A stretch of 64,000 bases of DNA from assembly GCF_000764305.2 (NCBI RefSeq), contig NW_025930568.1:62001-126000 (forward strand). The letters run 5' to 3'. The translations under genes and the position numbers were made by a program. Under the pieces are notes generated by a model that was not told the origin of the DNA, ran no database searches, and worked only from the letters and a program-made list of their open reading frames with translations. This stretch comes from Hyalella azteca (taxonomy: Eukaryota; Arthropoda; Malacostraca; Amphipoda; Hyalellidae). Below are positions 10,640 through 21,618 of the stretch, one piece after another (position 1 is the first letter of the stretch; the number at the start of each line of letters is the position of its first letter).

Positions 10640-11893
10640 AAACAAGGCGGTCAGGCTCCTGGAGCGACTACGCAGCATGTCTGATCTCCACCGTGTCTCA
10701 ATCTGAACTTATGACGTGCCTGCTTATGACATGTTAAATATAACTGAACTAACAATGTAAATACCCTCAATTTTATTCAGGATTATGAAAACCTGGACAC
10801 CAATCTCTTTCCATAGTAATTTCCATGCGCAATATACATCATTTACAAAAAGCTAAGAGATACCGGTAGTCATAATGTGTGCAATTATGACTCAAAACTA
10901 ATATAGATTTATTGCGCGCATCACTCACAGTGATAAGAGTGATAACTTTTGGCGTTTTTCCGCAATATGAGCCATAGATGCATGTCTTTGCTTGGTACAC
11001 ATCGCCCACAGTATTAGAAGTGATTACGATAGGCGGCGTGAGTCAATATGAGCCACAACAGGCATGGCTTCATTTGGTACACATTGCCAGGAATAATGAC
11101 AAATTTTAACCCTGAGCGATGTGCACCAAATGCGGCCACAAATTTTACTTGACACAATGACAGAACATACCCCTGCAGAGCTGCACACAACTTTTCTCCT
11201 TGCTATCTACCGGGTAACTGAAGATAACACAAGTTTGAACCTATTGCCCGTACGGCATTTGGGCCAAATCAGCAATTGCGGCCAACGTGTTAAAATGCAC
11301 CAATTGTATATAGGGCATTTAGGCGAGTCTTAGATACTCGATCTCGGAATTCCTTAAATTCAACAATATTTTAGCCCAATTCGTCCCTTATTGAATGTTG
11401 AAGATTTAACAGTTGAAGGGCCGAAGTTCTTCATAATTGTGACAAAATAACATAGTAATCAAATCTCAAACGAGTATGGTAACAGGAAATCATTATGCAA
11501 TGTGAATCGTTATTTTAGACGTCAAATGTAAAATAAATTTTACTCGATTACACGTCATAATCGCTTACGCATTTAGTTACACATTATAGCGTTGATGAGT
11601 ATTTAAATCTAATTATTAATTGTCAATTTTAAATGTTTCTCTAAAGGTGAATTAGGCTATACCATTTGATAAAAAATGCTCATGAATAATAGCACAAAAT
11701 TGGTTAAATATTTTGAGCCTAGGTAGATGTATAGAGTTTAGTAAAAAATAACATTCTTTGTAACATTTTTCAATGTTTGGAATGTAGGTACTTGATTCAA
11801 AAAATGTGAAAGTGATTCATTTCTTTATTTGCCCATCAGAATGTTAGTTTTTAATCATATGGCTTTGTACAGTCACTTCAATAATTTTTTAGC
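10640..11893. other. Intergenic DNA with degenerate short duplications
   Basis: No gene is recognised. Between about 10960 and 11130 two imperfect copies of a roughly 70-base segment (CAATATGAGCCA ... TTGGTACACATYGCC) lie in tandem, followed by an inverted fragment (GATGTGCACCAAATGCGGCC). The remainder up to the DNAJC30 start is AT-rich and featureless. Confidence 0.5.
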
Positions 11894-13900
11894 ATGGCTA
11901 ATTCCATTCTAATCCATCAACCCAGAGTGGCTCATGCTAAATTAAGCCAACTTATCCCCTATTTGTTCTTAGAATGTCGCCTTAAGCATACATCATCAAC
12001 TTATCAATGTTTACCATGTCACTCAATTCTAAGAATTCATTCAAATCACAAGATACGGCCATTAAGTCATCATACAGCTAGCATAGGACAAGTATCATAC
12101 TTTTCAACACAAGCCAAGAAATCTTATTATGAAATTTTGGAGATCAGTGAAAAATCTACTCAAGCTCAGGTGAGTTCATAAGCCAATATTCTTCTTGCGA
12201 TGCTATAAAGTGTTGTTCTGAATATGTGTGGGTGAGAATTTTGCAGTTGAGTCATGTTTCTTTTATTTTTAACAAATAATAGTCAGCAAAAAATTATTAT
12301 TCTGGCTGTTTCACTTCACTTGTGGCAGCTTTGTCATAGTTCAAATTTGACTTTAAACATCAAACAGCAGAGATTGATTTCAATTTTGGTCTGTCAACTA
12401 AAATGGCATTGCTCTGTCCCCTATCAACTTTTTCATAGGCTCTGGAACTTTGAACTTGTAGCTTTTTATTACTAATAATTACCAAGATCTTCACTTGCCA
12501 ACTATTTTTCTCCAATAATTAGGACTAGGAGCAGCATCTCTCTTCCCTACATCATCTGAGGCTGTTGCTCATCAGTGTAACACATTTTGCTATATTTGTA
12601 GATTTATTATATCTTAATTCTCTGTTCTCATGAAAAGTCAAGATCATTTACACTGACATGCCATACTGGAAATTGAGAATGGATCTATGTATGCCTTTCT
12701 CATATCTGGAAAATATTTTTTCATGAGTTGAATACCTTGTTTTGAGAAATTATCTCTCATCTTAGTGTTCATACCACTGTTGGCTCTCTTTGGGCCATTT
12801 CACTAAGAGTTGAATTTGGTATAAAGTGCAAAACAAATTGTATTATGTATATGCAAAACATTAAGCTAGAATATTCCTTCAATTGCACATTGATTCCTAC
12901 TGAGCTGCAGAAAGAACATTGGGCCTAACAAACAGGTTAAAAAAGAAAAAAAAAACTTGCAATGAGAGTTCAACTTTTGTCCTTTTGATATTGAGGTATA
13001 TTTATTTTTAAACTTTCTTGGTTAAAAAATTTTAAGTTACAGTTTATTAATTTTTAAGTTTCTGACCACATTCAGAATTTACTCTTGAGCTCTGATATGA
13101 CTGACATAGAATTATTTTTCAGCAAGATATACAAACTTTTATTTTGTTTGCTTTTTGATGAATTTCAGATCAAAGAAGCATATTACAAATTATCTCTGAA
13201 GTATCATCCAGATCAGCAGCAAGATTGCATTGATGCATCTGAAAAATTCCGGGCCATAAGTGAAGCCTATGAAGTGCTGATTAACCTTCAGAAGAAGAAG
13301 CTTTATGATAAAGGCTTGTATAAAACAACTGCTGGACCCGACACACCAAGCTCTGATGAAAAGAGGTTCAGTAATGCAGCTTCCCCTGAATGAATTCAAT
13401 ATTTTTAATCGACTCTATTTGTACGTATGTTCTATAAAAAAGGAAAAAGTTCTTTCATATTTATTGATTTGAAGAAATCACATTTTTTCAATCCTATTAT
13501 GCATATGCACAAATTGACATCATATAATGCTGATTTAAATTATTGACCAAATGTAATGTTCTCAATTGATATTGCCTAGACTGAAAATACTTAGAATGAA
13601 TGAATTTCACTGTTCTTAATGTTTTGAAGAGCTGTCCTAAATTTTTTTTGGTTTTCCAGAAGCTCTCAGGCAGTGACACCTGTTCGCCAGAAGCCATCAA
13701 CTTTCTATGTGGATGAATGGCATCAAAAACACTACAGTCAAATGATCAAGACCAAATCTCAGAAGGCTATGAGAATCAAAAGAAGACAATTAATTAAAGA
13801 TCGTCAAGACAGATTCAATTCATGGGGTGGTGGTTTCTTATGGCTCATTGCCTCTTCTATGATCTGCCTTTTGTTTTATGAAAAATTTACTTCTCATTAA
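11894..13900 (+). CDS. DNAJC30-like mitochondrial J-domain protein, copy 1
   Basis: Exons 11894-12169, 13169-13365 and 13660-13900 join in phase (0, then 2) to give 237 residues; human DNAJC30 has about 226. The N-terminus is basic and hydrophobic, as expected of a mitochondrial presequence. The J domain begins at SYYEILEISEKSTQAQ and continues IKEAYYKLSLKYHPD; HPD is the motif that stimulates Hsp70 ATPase. The C-terminal part has FYVDEWHQKHY, matching the DNAJC30 block FNFDAFYQAHYG, and one membrane helix (GGGFLWLIASSMICLLFY). In mammals DNAJC30 sits in the inner mitochondrial membrane and is linked to ATP synthase and complex I maintenance; that role is carried over by homology. The tandem copy follows 2.7 kb downstream. 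Base composition is strikingly AT-rich. Confidence 0.87.
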
Positions 13901-13981
13901 CTGGAGATAATGGTTAATTAGACTGATTCTGTTTACTTGAAATTGCTTTATAAAATGCTTAAGTGGACATGTAAGTTTTAA

Positions 13982-13987
13982 AATAAA
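13982..13987 (+). promoter_or_regulatory. Polyadenylation signal of DNAJC30-like copy 1
   Basis: AATAAA lies 82 bases after the stop codon of the upstream gene, in AT-rich sequence followed by a T-rich stretch. Confidence 0.55.
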
Positions 13988-14201
13988 TTGTAAGTAAATA
14001 GAATCATTTTTTGGGTGTGTTGTTTATATAATTCTAACTAATAATTGTCTTGATGTAAAAAATATATATATAATACTAAATTTATCTGGCTAATCATATA
14101 TATGTTGTTAAACAGATGACTGAGAAGAAGAGGACCCAATGATCAGGTTCTTACTATCATAGCTTTATCTTTTATTTCAAATGTGAATTTTATTTATCTA
14201 G

Positions 14202-14227
14202 TTGGTGTTTATTGAAATAAACACCAA
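14202..14227. repeat. Perfect short palindrome
   Basis: TTGGTGTTTATT and its exact complement flank a two-base loop (GA). It lies about 300 bases past the first DNAJC30 copy. Function is unknown; it may be the end of a decayed MITE. Confidence 0.8.
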
Positions 14228-15596
14228 AAATATGATATAATAAAATAAAATAATACAAATAAATAAATTGAGATAAAGCCAAAGCCAACCTGGTTATTTT
14301 TCAAATTCCTCTCCGAGACATAATATATTGGAGGAATTGTCATTATTTCATTTGATTAATGAAACGTTGATATTCCCTAGATGTGTTCAGATTAATATTT
14401 ATGCAGGGACAGGTTGAGTCTGGTTGATTGTTGATATTGCGCCTGAAATTTGTCTTTGTATATTTTGTCTCATTGCAACCATGATGACTTGCTTCGGTAA
14501 ATTTTTAAAGAGAAGAATTTTTGTCTATGGTGGCAGTGAAGAGGTACCGTAGTAGATTTTCAAATGAATGTTGTTGTAGTCTGTTATTTCGTGAAGCTGA
14601 AGCTTGTGTTGCTGATTCTTATTCTATCTTATGCACTCTAGTTAATTTATTGTCTTCTAATGGTAACAGTGGCTAAACAGGCTGTTGTATTGGTATGTCT
14701 TTGAAAAGATTTATTTACCAACAGAAAAAAACTGTATGTACCTGTTTACTCCAACAAGAGTAGGTGTGTAAATATAGCTTCTCTGAACAGAGGCCTTTTC
14801 ATCTTTATTTATATCTGATGCACAAGCATTGCATTCATGCCAGAGTATAAGAAATAATTATAATGTGAGCATGGCAATTGATTGTTAAGCTATCAACTTG
14901 GCTGGTTCTTGTAATGGTTTTGAGTGAATAGAAGGAGCCAGAAAGTTGATAAAGTTTCATCTATAAAGTTATAAGTTATAGTTTACTGATGCCGAGTATA
15001 TTGCTGAGTAGTTCTGTGTTCCACGCTGCAGGTTTTGGTCAATCAGTTGAAGATACAAGGTCTACTGAGCATTTTTCAGGCAGCATTCATCTCGGTTAAA
15101 GACAAGTTAATAAAAGATGCTGGCTAACATCCACTGAAGAAAGATTTTCCTCTCCAGACGTGGAATTTTATTTGTTTCAATTGCAATCATGTTAATTATT
15201 AAAGATTTTAAATTTTGTTAATCAATAACTGTTGGGTTAACTGTTGCTTGTTTTATCTTCAATGCATTGCGGCTTCACGGTGTGGTCTAAATGGCCCTGA
15301 AAAGCTACCGATAATTTATCTATTTTCTGATGCGTATAGCTGCTAGATTTAATTTGGCACGGTATTGTGCTGTCAATAATAATTATTTGAACATGCTAGT
15401 CAAGGATTGAAGGTCAAAATGTGTTAGTCTCTAGTAGTTATATTTTTATGTAAATAATCATTAGGGCTGTTTGGAATTGTAAAAAATAAATCAGCTTCCA
15501 TTTAAAAGCTCTCAAAAGTGGAACGAGAGTAAAATATGATTTGAAGTGGATTTAGACTTTGTCATAAACACTTGTACTTATAACGTTCTGGTGCCG

Positions 15597-15750
15597 TACT
15601 GTCAAAAATGATTACAAGTTCGTAACTCCATCCGGCAATCACTGCCGGCTTTCAAGCCAAACGCACCAATCACTGACGATAAATGGGCCGCTACCTGAAC
15701 TTAGGCCGTTACATGTACTTAGGCCGCTACCTGAACTTAGGCCGTGTAAC
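15597..15750. repeat. Interspersed repeat family (CCAATCA-type), copy 1
   Basis: The block with GTAACTCC, GGCAATCACTG and GCACCAATCACTGACGATAAA recurs in modified form at 57655-57800 and 62364-62511. The 62-kb copy has clear terminal inverted repeats, so this is probably a MITE. Here GCCGCTACCTGAACTTAG also occurs twice in tandem. Confidence 0.6.
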
Positions 15751-16582
15751 ACACCCGCAGGGAGTGGGACTCTCCTCCCCACTGGGGAAAATGAACGATC
15801 CTCCGGGCTCCTGAGTTATCCTCTTTTTGAAGTCTAACGTGTTGGATAAAGTTAAATTATAGGCTGTTCTGGCCTGGAGAGAACTCCGTGCGTGTTCTTC
15901 CTCTATGATTAAAGGAAGCTCATAATTAATGTTTAACTGGAGAATGCAGTGTGCTACCTAGGCTTGTTTTGAATTGTCAAGTAGCCCAAACAAGAATTCA
16001 CAAGTTTGGGAATTGTTCATACATCGCAAGGCCACTTTATACCAATAGAGCTTAAAGTAATCCACACTCCAAGGGTTTGTCGTTAGATACCTATTTACTA
16101 ATTTAGTTATGAAAAGTAATAGGCTTGGTAATTTTCACTGTATATTACATTTTAGCTGTTCAAAGCATAAAAGTTTCTGAAAAGTAGTTTACAAGAAATT
16201 TCAATCCAAGACCATTATCAATTTATGGAAAGCCCATTACTATATGATAATAGTAACAATTAATGCTTGGGTTATCTAAAATCTGGATCATAAATTTTAT
16301 TTTTAACTGATGATGCATCCAATTATTGCAGTTAATATCAAATTATTCCGAACTAATCATTTAAATATAAATGAAGATGATATAAATTGGAAAAATTCTG
16401 GTGCAAAAAATGTGAAATTATATTCACTATATTTCCACATTATGTCCTATGGTTGAGATTATTTAAATAACATAGCACCCCTATGCTTTGGGACGATTAT
16501 TTCCATCTCACGATCATTTTTGGCTCTAACGAGTCGAAGCTTTTGAGGAAAAACTGCCGTATGAGCGGCCGAGACTCGCGAC

Positions 16583-18394
16583 ATGCCTGTGTTGCCCCTG
16601 AGATACGCCAGACGCTTCACGAGCTGCTGGTGGGTGCTGCTGCCCCACCAGTGCTCCTATGATGCAGAGTCTCACGCCTGTCCCCTCAAAACAACTGCCA
16701 GGGCCTGTAGTTCTTTTAAGGCTTCGCTGTACGACGTTCTTCGGATCTCGCCTAATGCCACGCAAGCGCAAGTATGTAACGTAGTTGCCACCTTGTTCGT
16801 CCAAATTATTATAACAATTAAAAAACAATCTTTATTTACTCCGTGTCTGTAGTTCATAAAGTGAAGGTATGCCGAGCTACAGATGCTGTAATGTTGTAGA
16901 TATTTATACGTTACTTTTTGAAATATGCACTTGATAGATACTTGCTGTATCGTTGACATGTATTGCATCAGATGTAATTATTGAAAATTATTACCGCAGT
17001 CCTAACATTCGTATTGAAGGTAGTACAAGTTGCTGCTAGACTTGCTTACTTTTTAGGATGAGACGCATCACCGCCTTGGGTATTGGCGCCCTCTTCAAGG
17101 CTAGGCTAGAAATGAGTTACTTCCTTTAAAGATATTTTTTTTTTACTGTCGCATAACAAAATCAAGGCTTCCTTAGTACAATGTCCTACCACACATTCAG
17201 CAGTGATATTTCTATTAGGCCAATTCTTATTTGTTGCCGTGCGTGTCGATCGGCGTAACGAGACGCGCTCATGCTTAATGTAATTAGCGCTGTTCAGTTA
17301 TGGGCGAAGTCTAAGCAGCTTAGATAATTTATTTTAATTATGAAAGCATTAGTTGGTTTGCATTTTGATTTGTATCATCTTTTGATGAGTACCTATTATC
17401 GCCCCGCGTGCAGATCAAACATGCGTATTACAAGCAGTCCATGAAACATCATCCCGACCTGCACTCAGGCAGCGTCGAGGCCGCTGAAAAGTTCCGCTCC
17501 ATATCGGAGGCGTACGAGGTCCTTGGGGACGAGACCAAACGTAAAAGCTATGACCTCAAATTTCATGGAATTGGACCAGAACCTACCGTTGCGTCTGGGA
17601 AGGCACCTAATCCACTGTACAGGTACGTCCGTATAAATATATTGATGTTTTGTGCAGTTACAACAATATAGCTCGATGTCTGTTATTACAATTGTTGATA
17701 TAATTCATGGTTTTCACTTAAAACTCCATCTTTTATTGTAAAATTCCTTTTCTAAGTCAACCAAAGAAATGTTATATAATCCAATGCGTTTTTCATATAT
17801 AGAATCGCCTTCACCTGAAGCGTCTCAACTTTCTCTTACGTATTCGCCCAATTCCGTGTTAGCAGATGCCACGCAGGGATGTTCCAATGTTCCCCAGTAA
17901 ATTAACACTTATGTCAGTGCTTTATATATGGCACTCACGTGGAATTAATCGAAATTGTAGGAGAAATGTGCAGAATGAAGCGTCGGCGCGGCAATACACA
18001 GCAACTAAATATTTGTGTTTGGTGCAGAATGAAGCGTCGGCGCGGCAATACGCATTTCAATTTCGATGCGTGGGAGCAAGCGCACTACGGCGATGCCACG
18101 GACGCAGGCGCCAGCCACTGGTGGCGCACACAGACGCCTGAAGAGGTGCGACGCGCCCAGCAGCGCTACTGGCAGGACGCCGAGAGAGACTTCCACGCCC
18201 AGCAGGAATACGAGCGGCAGGAGACGCGAAATATGAAAGAACATCACGAGTTCATTGCGAGGGTAAACCGCATTCTCTCGTTTGCTTTCTTGTTCTTGTT
18301 CGTTTCTGCGATGTTGTCTAACATTATTTCTATTGAAATGGACTCTAGAAAAATGTCGCGAATTAGCAGTAGAAGAGATATCGATAAAAAGTAA
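16583..18394 (+). CDS. DNAJC30-like mitochondrial J-domain protein, copy 2
   Basis: Exons 16583-16771, 17414-17622 and 18028-18394 give 254 residues, with the same two intron positions and phases as copy 1 (after TQAQ, phase 0; then phase 2). The J domain contains LYDVLRISPNATQAQ, then IKHAYYKQSMKHHPDLHSG with the HPD motif. The block HFNFDAWEQAHYGDA closely matches mammalian DNAJC30, so this copy looks nearest to the orthologue. A membrane helix (RILSFAFLFLFVSAMLSNII) is followed by a charged tail absent from copy 1. The third exon has two possible acceptors 54 bases apart, because the acceptor region is duplicated; the downstream one has the better branch and pyrimidine context and was chosen. 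Composition is GC-rich, unlike copy 1. Targeting to mitochondria is inferred from the arginine-rich N-terminus. Confidence 0.88.
17960..18050 (+). repeat. 54-bp in-frame tandem duplication spanning a 3' splice site
   Basis: The segment GTGCAGAATGAAGCGTCGGC, continuing GCGGCAATAC, occurs with its CAG at 17971-17973 and again at 18025-18027. Each contains the acceptor AG and the first codons of exon 3 (MKRRRGNT). The 54-bp period keeps the frame, so the upstream acceptor would add 18 residues. Confidence 0.9.
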
Positions 18395-18399
18395 AACGT

Positions 18400-18902
18400 A
18401 TCGTGTTTATTTTCTCTGAAAAATTATTTTGCTGCTTAATTGTTGTGTACAGTGATATAAATTTAGATAAAATACGAAATGTATACTTAAGATCCAACTA
18501 AGCTGATGATTACACATGTAAACTATTAAAATATTTATGGTATTCATACGGACTTGGTGAAATATTCTATTCCCTTCGGCTTCTGGGGTTCAAATGTAAT
18601 TCTCCTCATTCATTTTGACTGGTACATACTTTTATGTTGATGTATTTTCTTAATATGATCATCTACATTTACCGCCCGTTACCGTTGAAGTTGTTCCGCT
18701 ACTTATTCAACTGCTCCTTATCGCAGTACAGTAAGTTTATTGTTATTGAAACTTATGTAGGGCCCATGGGATCCAAAACTATAAGCCATGTGTTCAGCTG
18801 TACAATGTACATGCTACTTGTGTTCGTTGTCGTGGTATCGTTGAGATGTTTCATCAAACGGTGACTGATCGTGTCTCTTATTTCTATTTTCGTCAATCCG
18901 TT
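18400..18902. other. 3' flank of DNAJC30-like copy 2
   Basis: AT-rich sequence without a convincing AATAAA or gene. It presumably holds the 3' UTR and ends at the 278-bp tandem duplication. Confidence 0.45.
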
Positions 18903-19460
18903 TACATTTGTTCCCCTAATTAAACTCTGTTCACGTTGCTTATGACTATCCAGCCAAATTGGTTCTTTCAAAGTTCCATCTTGCATTAAAAGTTTCAACG
19001 CAATCAATATTAGAAACTATTCTTATTAGATACTTAACACTTATTAACTCGATGCCTGCAACCCTTCTGACGTGTGTCTGTGCTCGTCAGAAGTCCTATG
19101 GGATTTCGCGTTCCCAGGGACATTAATTGTTCCTGAGCGCCACACCGCTGAGCTCGCGGTGTCTGACTGCAGATCTCAGTTACATTTGTTCCCCTAATTA
19201 AACTCTGTTCACGTTGCTTATAACTATCCAGCCAAATTGGTTCTTTCAAAGTTCCATCTTGCATTAAAAGTTTCAAACGCAATCAATATTACAAAATATT
19301 CTTATTAGATTTCCTAACACATATTAACTCAATGCCTGCAACCCTTCTGACGTGTGTCTGTGCTTGTCAGAAGTCCTATGGGATTTCGCGTTCCCAGGGA
19401 CATTAATTGTTCCTGAGCGCCACACCGCTGAGCTCGCGGTGTCTGACTGCAGATCTCAGT
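18903..19460. repeat. 278-bp direct tandem duplication
   Basis: Copy 1 (18903-19180) and copy 2 (19181-19460) both begin TACATTTGTTCCCCTAATTA and end CTGACTGCAGATCTCAGTT. They differ at a few scattered bases and small indels. Each copy contains a hairpin, ACACCGC-tgagctc-GCGGTGT. No protein is encoded. Confidence 0.9.
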
Positions 19461-19479
19461 TGTGGGGTTAAGTTATTAT

Positions 19480-19530
19480 GTAGGTAGGATTGCTTACATA
19501 AAGTTATTATGTAGGTAGGATTCTGTACAT
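19480..19530. repeat. Short direct repeat
   Basis: AGTTATTATGTAGGTAGGATT occurs twice in close tandem just after the 278-bp duplication. Confidence 0.8.
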
Positions 19531-19879
19531 TTCTTTTCTCTCCCCCCGTGCGGGCGGCCGACGTCCCGTGTAAGCGACCTCTTGTTCGAGTGGCTTCGTT
19601 TCTGTTGCTCTTCACCTGTCCCCCTTGTCACTTCGTCTCTTTGAGATGCTAACGCTGCTTCTTTCGAGCCAGCTTCAGCGGGCTGGACAATTGAGACCTC
19701 CCGCCCCTTGTGGGTGAAGATTAATTTGAGATTTCGAATAATTGAGTCCTTCCGCCTTGCGGACGAAGTTAATTTTTGGCCTCCGGTGCGAAATAGGTTG
19801 ATAACTGAAGCACTAGCAAACCAACCTACTGGGAATTTAAAAGCAAAGAAAACAGCCAGAATATTAACCATTTCTTTAA

Positions 19880-19919
19880 AATGAAAACGTTTCGGAGTCC
19901 AGCTCCATCGTCAGTTCAA
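19880..19919 (-). ncRNA. Hammerhead ribozyme motif, left arm
   Basis: Read on the minus strand: stem I strand TGAA, core CTGACGA, stem II GGAG-loop-CTCC, core GAAA, then ACGT, then T, then TTCA, which pairs with TGAA. All invariant hammerhead core positions (CUGANGA, GAAA, cleavage triplet GUU) are present. Stem III is only the self-complementary ACGT, so it would form between two molecules, as reported for Penelope-type hammerheads. Confidence 0.72.
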
Positions 19920-20078
19920 AATAATCTCCATCCCTGTACATTTTTAAACAGAAACCTGGTTTAAATGCAGCCTTCAGCTCCTATCCCCTTGAAATTGTAA
20001 ATAGATAGGCCTGTCTCCTTATGTTGATGTGAATTTAGTTTTCTAATTGATTCTGATTTTCTTATAGGTTTTGAACTT

Positions 20079-20117
20079 TTGAACTGACGATGGAGCTGGA
20101 CTCCGAAACGTTTTCAT
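20079..20117 (+). ncRNA. Hammerhead ribozyme motif, right arm
   Basis: Plus-strand copy with identical core: CTGACGA at 20084-20090, stem II GGAG/CTCC in 20092-20104, GAAA at 20105-20108 and the GUU cleavage triplet just after. Stem I TGAA/TTCA is preserved. Being identical to the left arm over the core, the motif has stayed under constraint or the element is young. Confidence 0.72.
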
Positions 20118-20176
20118 TCTAAAGAATGGTTAATATTCTGGCTGTTTTCTTTGCTTTTAAATTCCTGGTAAACTTG

Positions 20177-21618
20177 CGACTTGAGCAATCTAGTAATTTT
20201 TATACCAACCTAATGCTACTACCATTCGATGCCTGTAAAATAATATCTGTGTTAATTATCCAGATCTTAATTATTTACTTATATTTTTGATATGCTCAGC
20301 CAATTTAGTCATATTGCCTAATTAAATGTTCGATCTGACTCCTATTTTTATGTTATAGGATTTTATGCAATAGAGCTTGAATACAATCGAAAACAAAACT
20401 CTGAACTCAACCTTGTACACCGGGCAATATGATTGAAATGAATACGGTATAATATATTATCGAATTAACATCTTGTCAATTTTTTTCCCATAATGCTCCT
20501 TCTGAAGTTATTAACGACCAACGTTTTGCTGCAGCACGCCTATCAGTACTGTAAAATGCAATTTAAATTAGTATTCTATTTAAATTAGTTAATATTCATT
20601 TTATTGCAACTAGCTTAATTTTGATTTATAAATAAAGTTTATTTACTAACGAATCACTCGTCGAGCTCAAATCCTAGCTGCTCGGACGGAGCTCTTCCGG
20701 TCACCACAGCGTGCCGTAGCGCGCATACTTGGCGAGACCTTCAGGAATCTCAGCCAAATTTATTTCCTTGCTTGCGTGTCTCTGAAACGAGCTGACCGAT
20801 CATCTAGACATTAGGTTTGATCGGAAATATTACATATAATAAGCACAAGGCACTGGGCGGGCTAAAGTCGTAATCGATGCATAAATTCCGAATGCAGTCT
20901 GAGGCCCCTTAATGAGAGAACAAACGACAAGGACCTGACTTCGTTTCGGAATTGGACCCGAATTCTGATCCCTGGAATTTGCAGGATCTTGTTAGAACTC
21001 GGCTATAGACAATTGGGTCTCCTGGATTTCTAATCGTTGCTATATTTAAAAGCTTCCGTATTTCCGAGGGCGTTTTACTTCTCATAAAGGCATATCAGTC
21101 AAATTCATTAAGGTAATAATAATGAATAAAATAAATAGATTACTGAGTCTTATTTATTTAAATGGCGAATTGGATTTTAGGGTAAACTAACTCGTGTTAC
21201 CAGGAAGCAACGCAGTTGGGGCTAAAAATAACGCAGCGGCCGCGGCTTCCGAGAGACGTTGTGTTGCGTGCTGTGGGAGGTGACAGTTCGAGTTGCTGCT
21301 TTGCGACGAGCACTTTTTCCTCTGCTCACGTTGCGTCATCAGGAAATACGGAAGCATTCGTCTTTTTTTCAGTTTGTTCCTGTCGTTTTCAGTCATAAAG
21401 AATACATGTATACCTAAGCGAGTCTTTTTTTTTACAAAGTTAGTAATTATTCCATTAGTGATGATTGTGGAGCGAATCAGTTCAAAATTTCCCAATAACT
21501 ACCAGTGCCCATAAGTTTCTAATTATATGCTGAAACACGAAATCCTTTTAAAAATTACCGTTATTTGGATATGACTATGACCGTGAGGCTGCTAGTGTTT
21601 TTGTAAATTACAAAAAAT
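20177..21618. other. Intergenic DNA upstream of the ankyrin gene
   Basis: No gene is recognised. The open frames at 21187-21514 overlap on both strands and show no family resemblance. The last few hundred bases should hold the promoter and 5' UTR of the ankyrin gene, but no TATA-like element stood out. Confidence 0.45.

Larger units (their letters stand above)
4047..10640 (-). mobile_element. CR1-like non-LTR retrotransposon (outer element B), decayed
   Basis: Read on the minus strand the order is 38-bp repeats (10479-10625), ORF1 (from ATG 10357), APE endonuclease (about 9450-8240), reverse transcriptase (about 8190-6576) and C-terminal domain (about 4500-4115). The C-terminal part (KLPSLRYCRLRGDLIEVYKY) continues the RT that stops after the motif IIPGLS at 6576, so one element was split by a later insertion (4516-6568). 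It is non-functional: an in-frame stop in ORF1, several frameshifts in ORF2, the nested element and a MITE. Family assignment to CR1 (or the related L2/Jockey group) comes from the domain order and the C-terminal WNSLP-type motif. The 3' boundary is approximate. Confidence 0.85.
13990..16560. other. Intergenic DNA between the two DNAJC30 copies
   Basis: No gene is seen. It holds a perfect 12-bp-stem hairpin at 14202-14227 and one copy of an interspersed repeat at about 15597-15750. A GC-richer patch at 15740-15830 has short inverted repeats of no recognised class. Confidence 0.5.
19823..20176. mobile_element. Fold-back element with hammerhead motif in each arm (Penelope-type)
   Basis: The left arm (about 19823-19921) is nearly the exact reverse complement of the right arm (about 20073-20176), separated by about 150 bases. 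Both arms hold the same hammerhead-like core, reading outward. In Penelope-like retroelements hammerhead ribozymes lie in the pseudo-LTRs, which can be inverted. No reverse transcriptase or GIY-YIG domain is visible here, so this would be a non-autonomous remnant or solo pseudo-LTR pair. Assignment to Penelope-like elements rests on the ribozyme motif. Confidence 0.7.
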
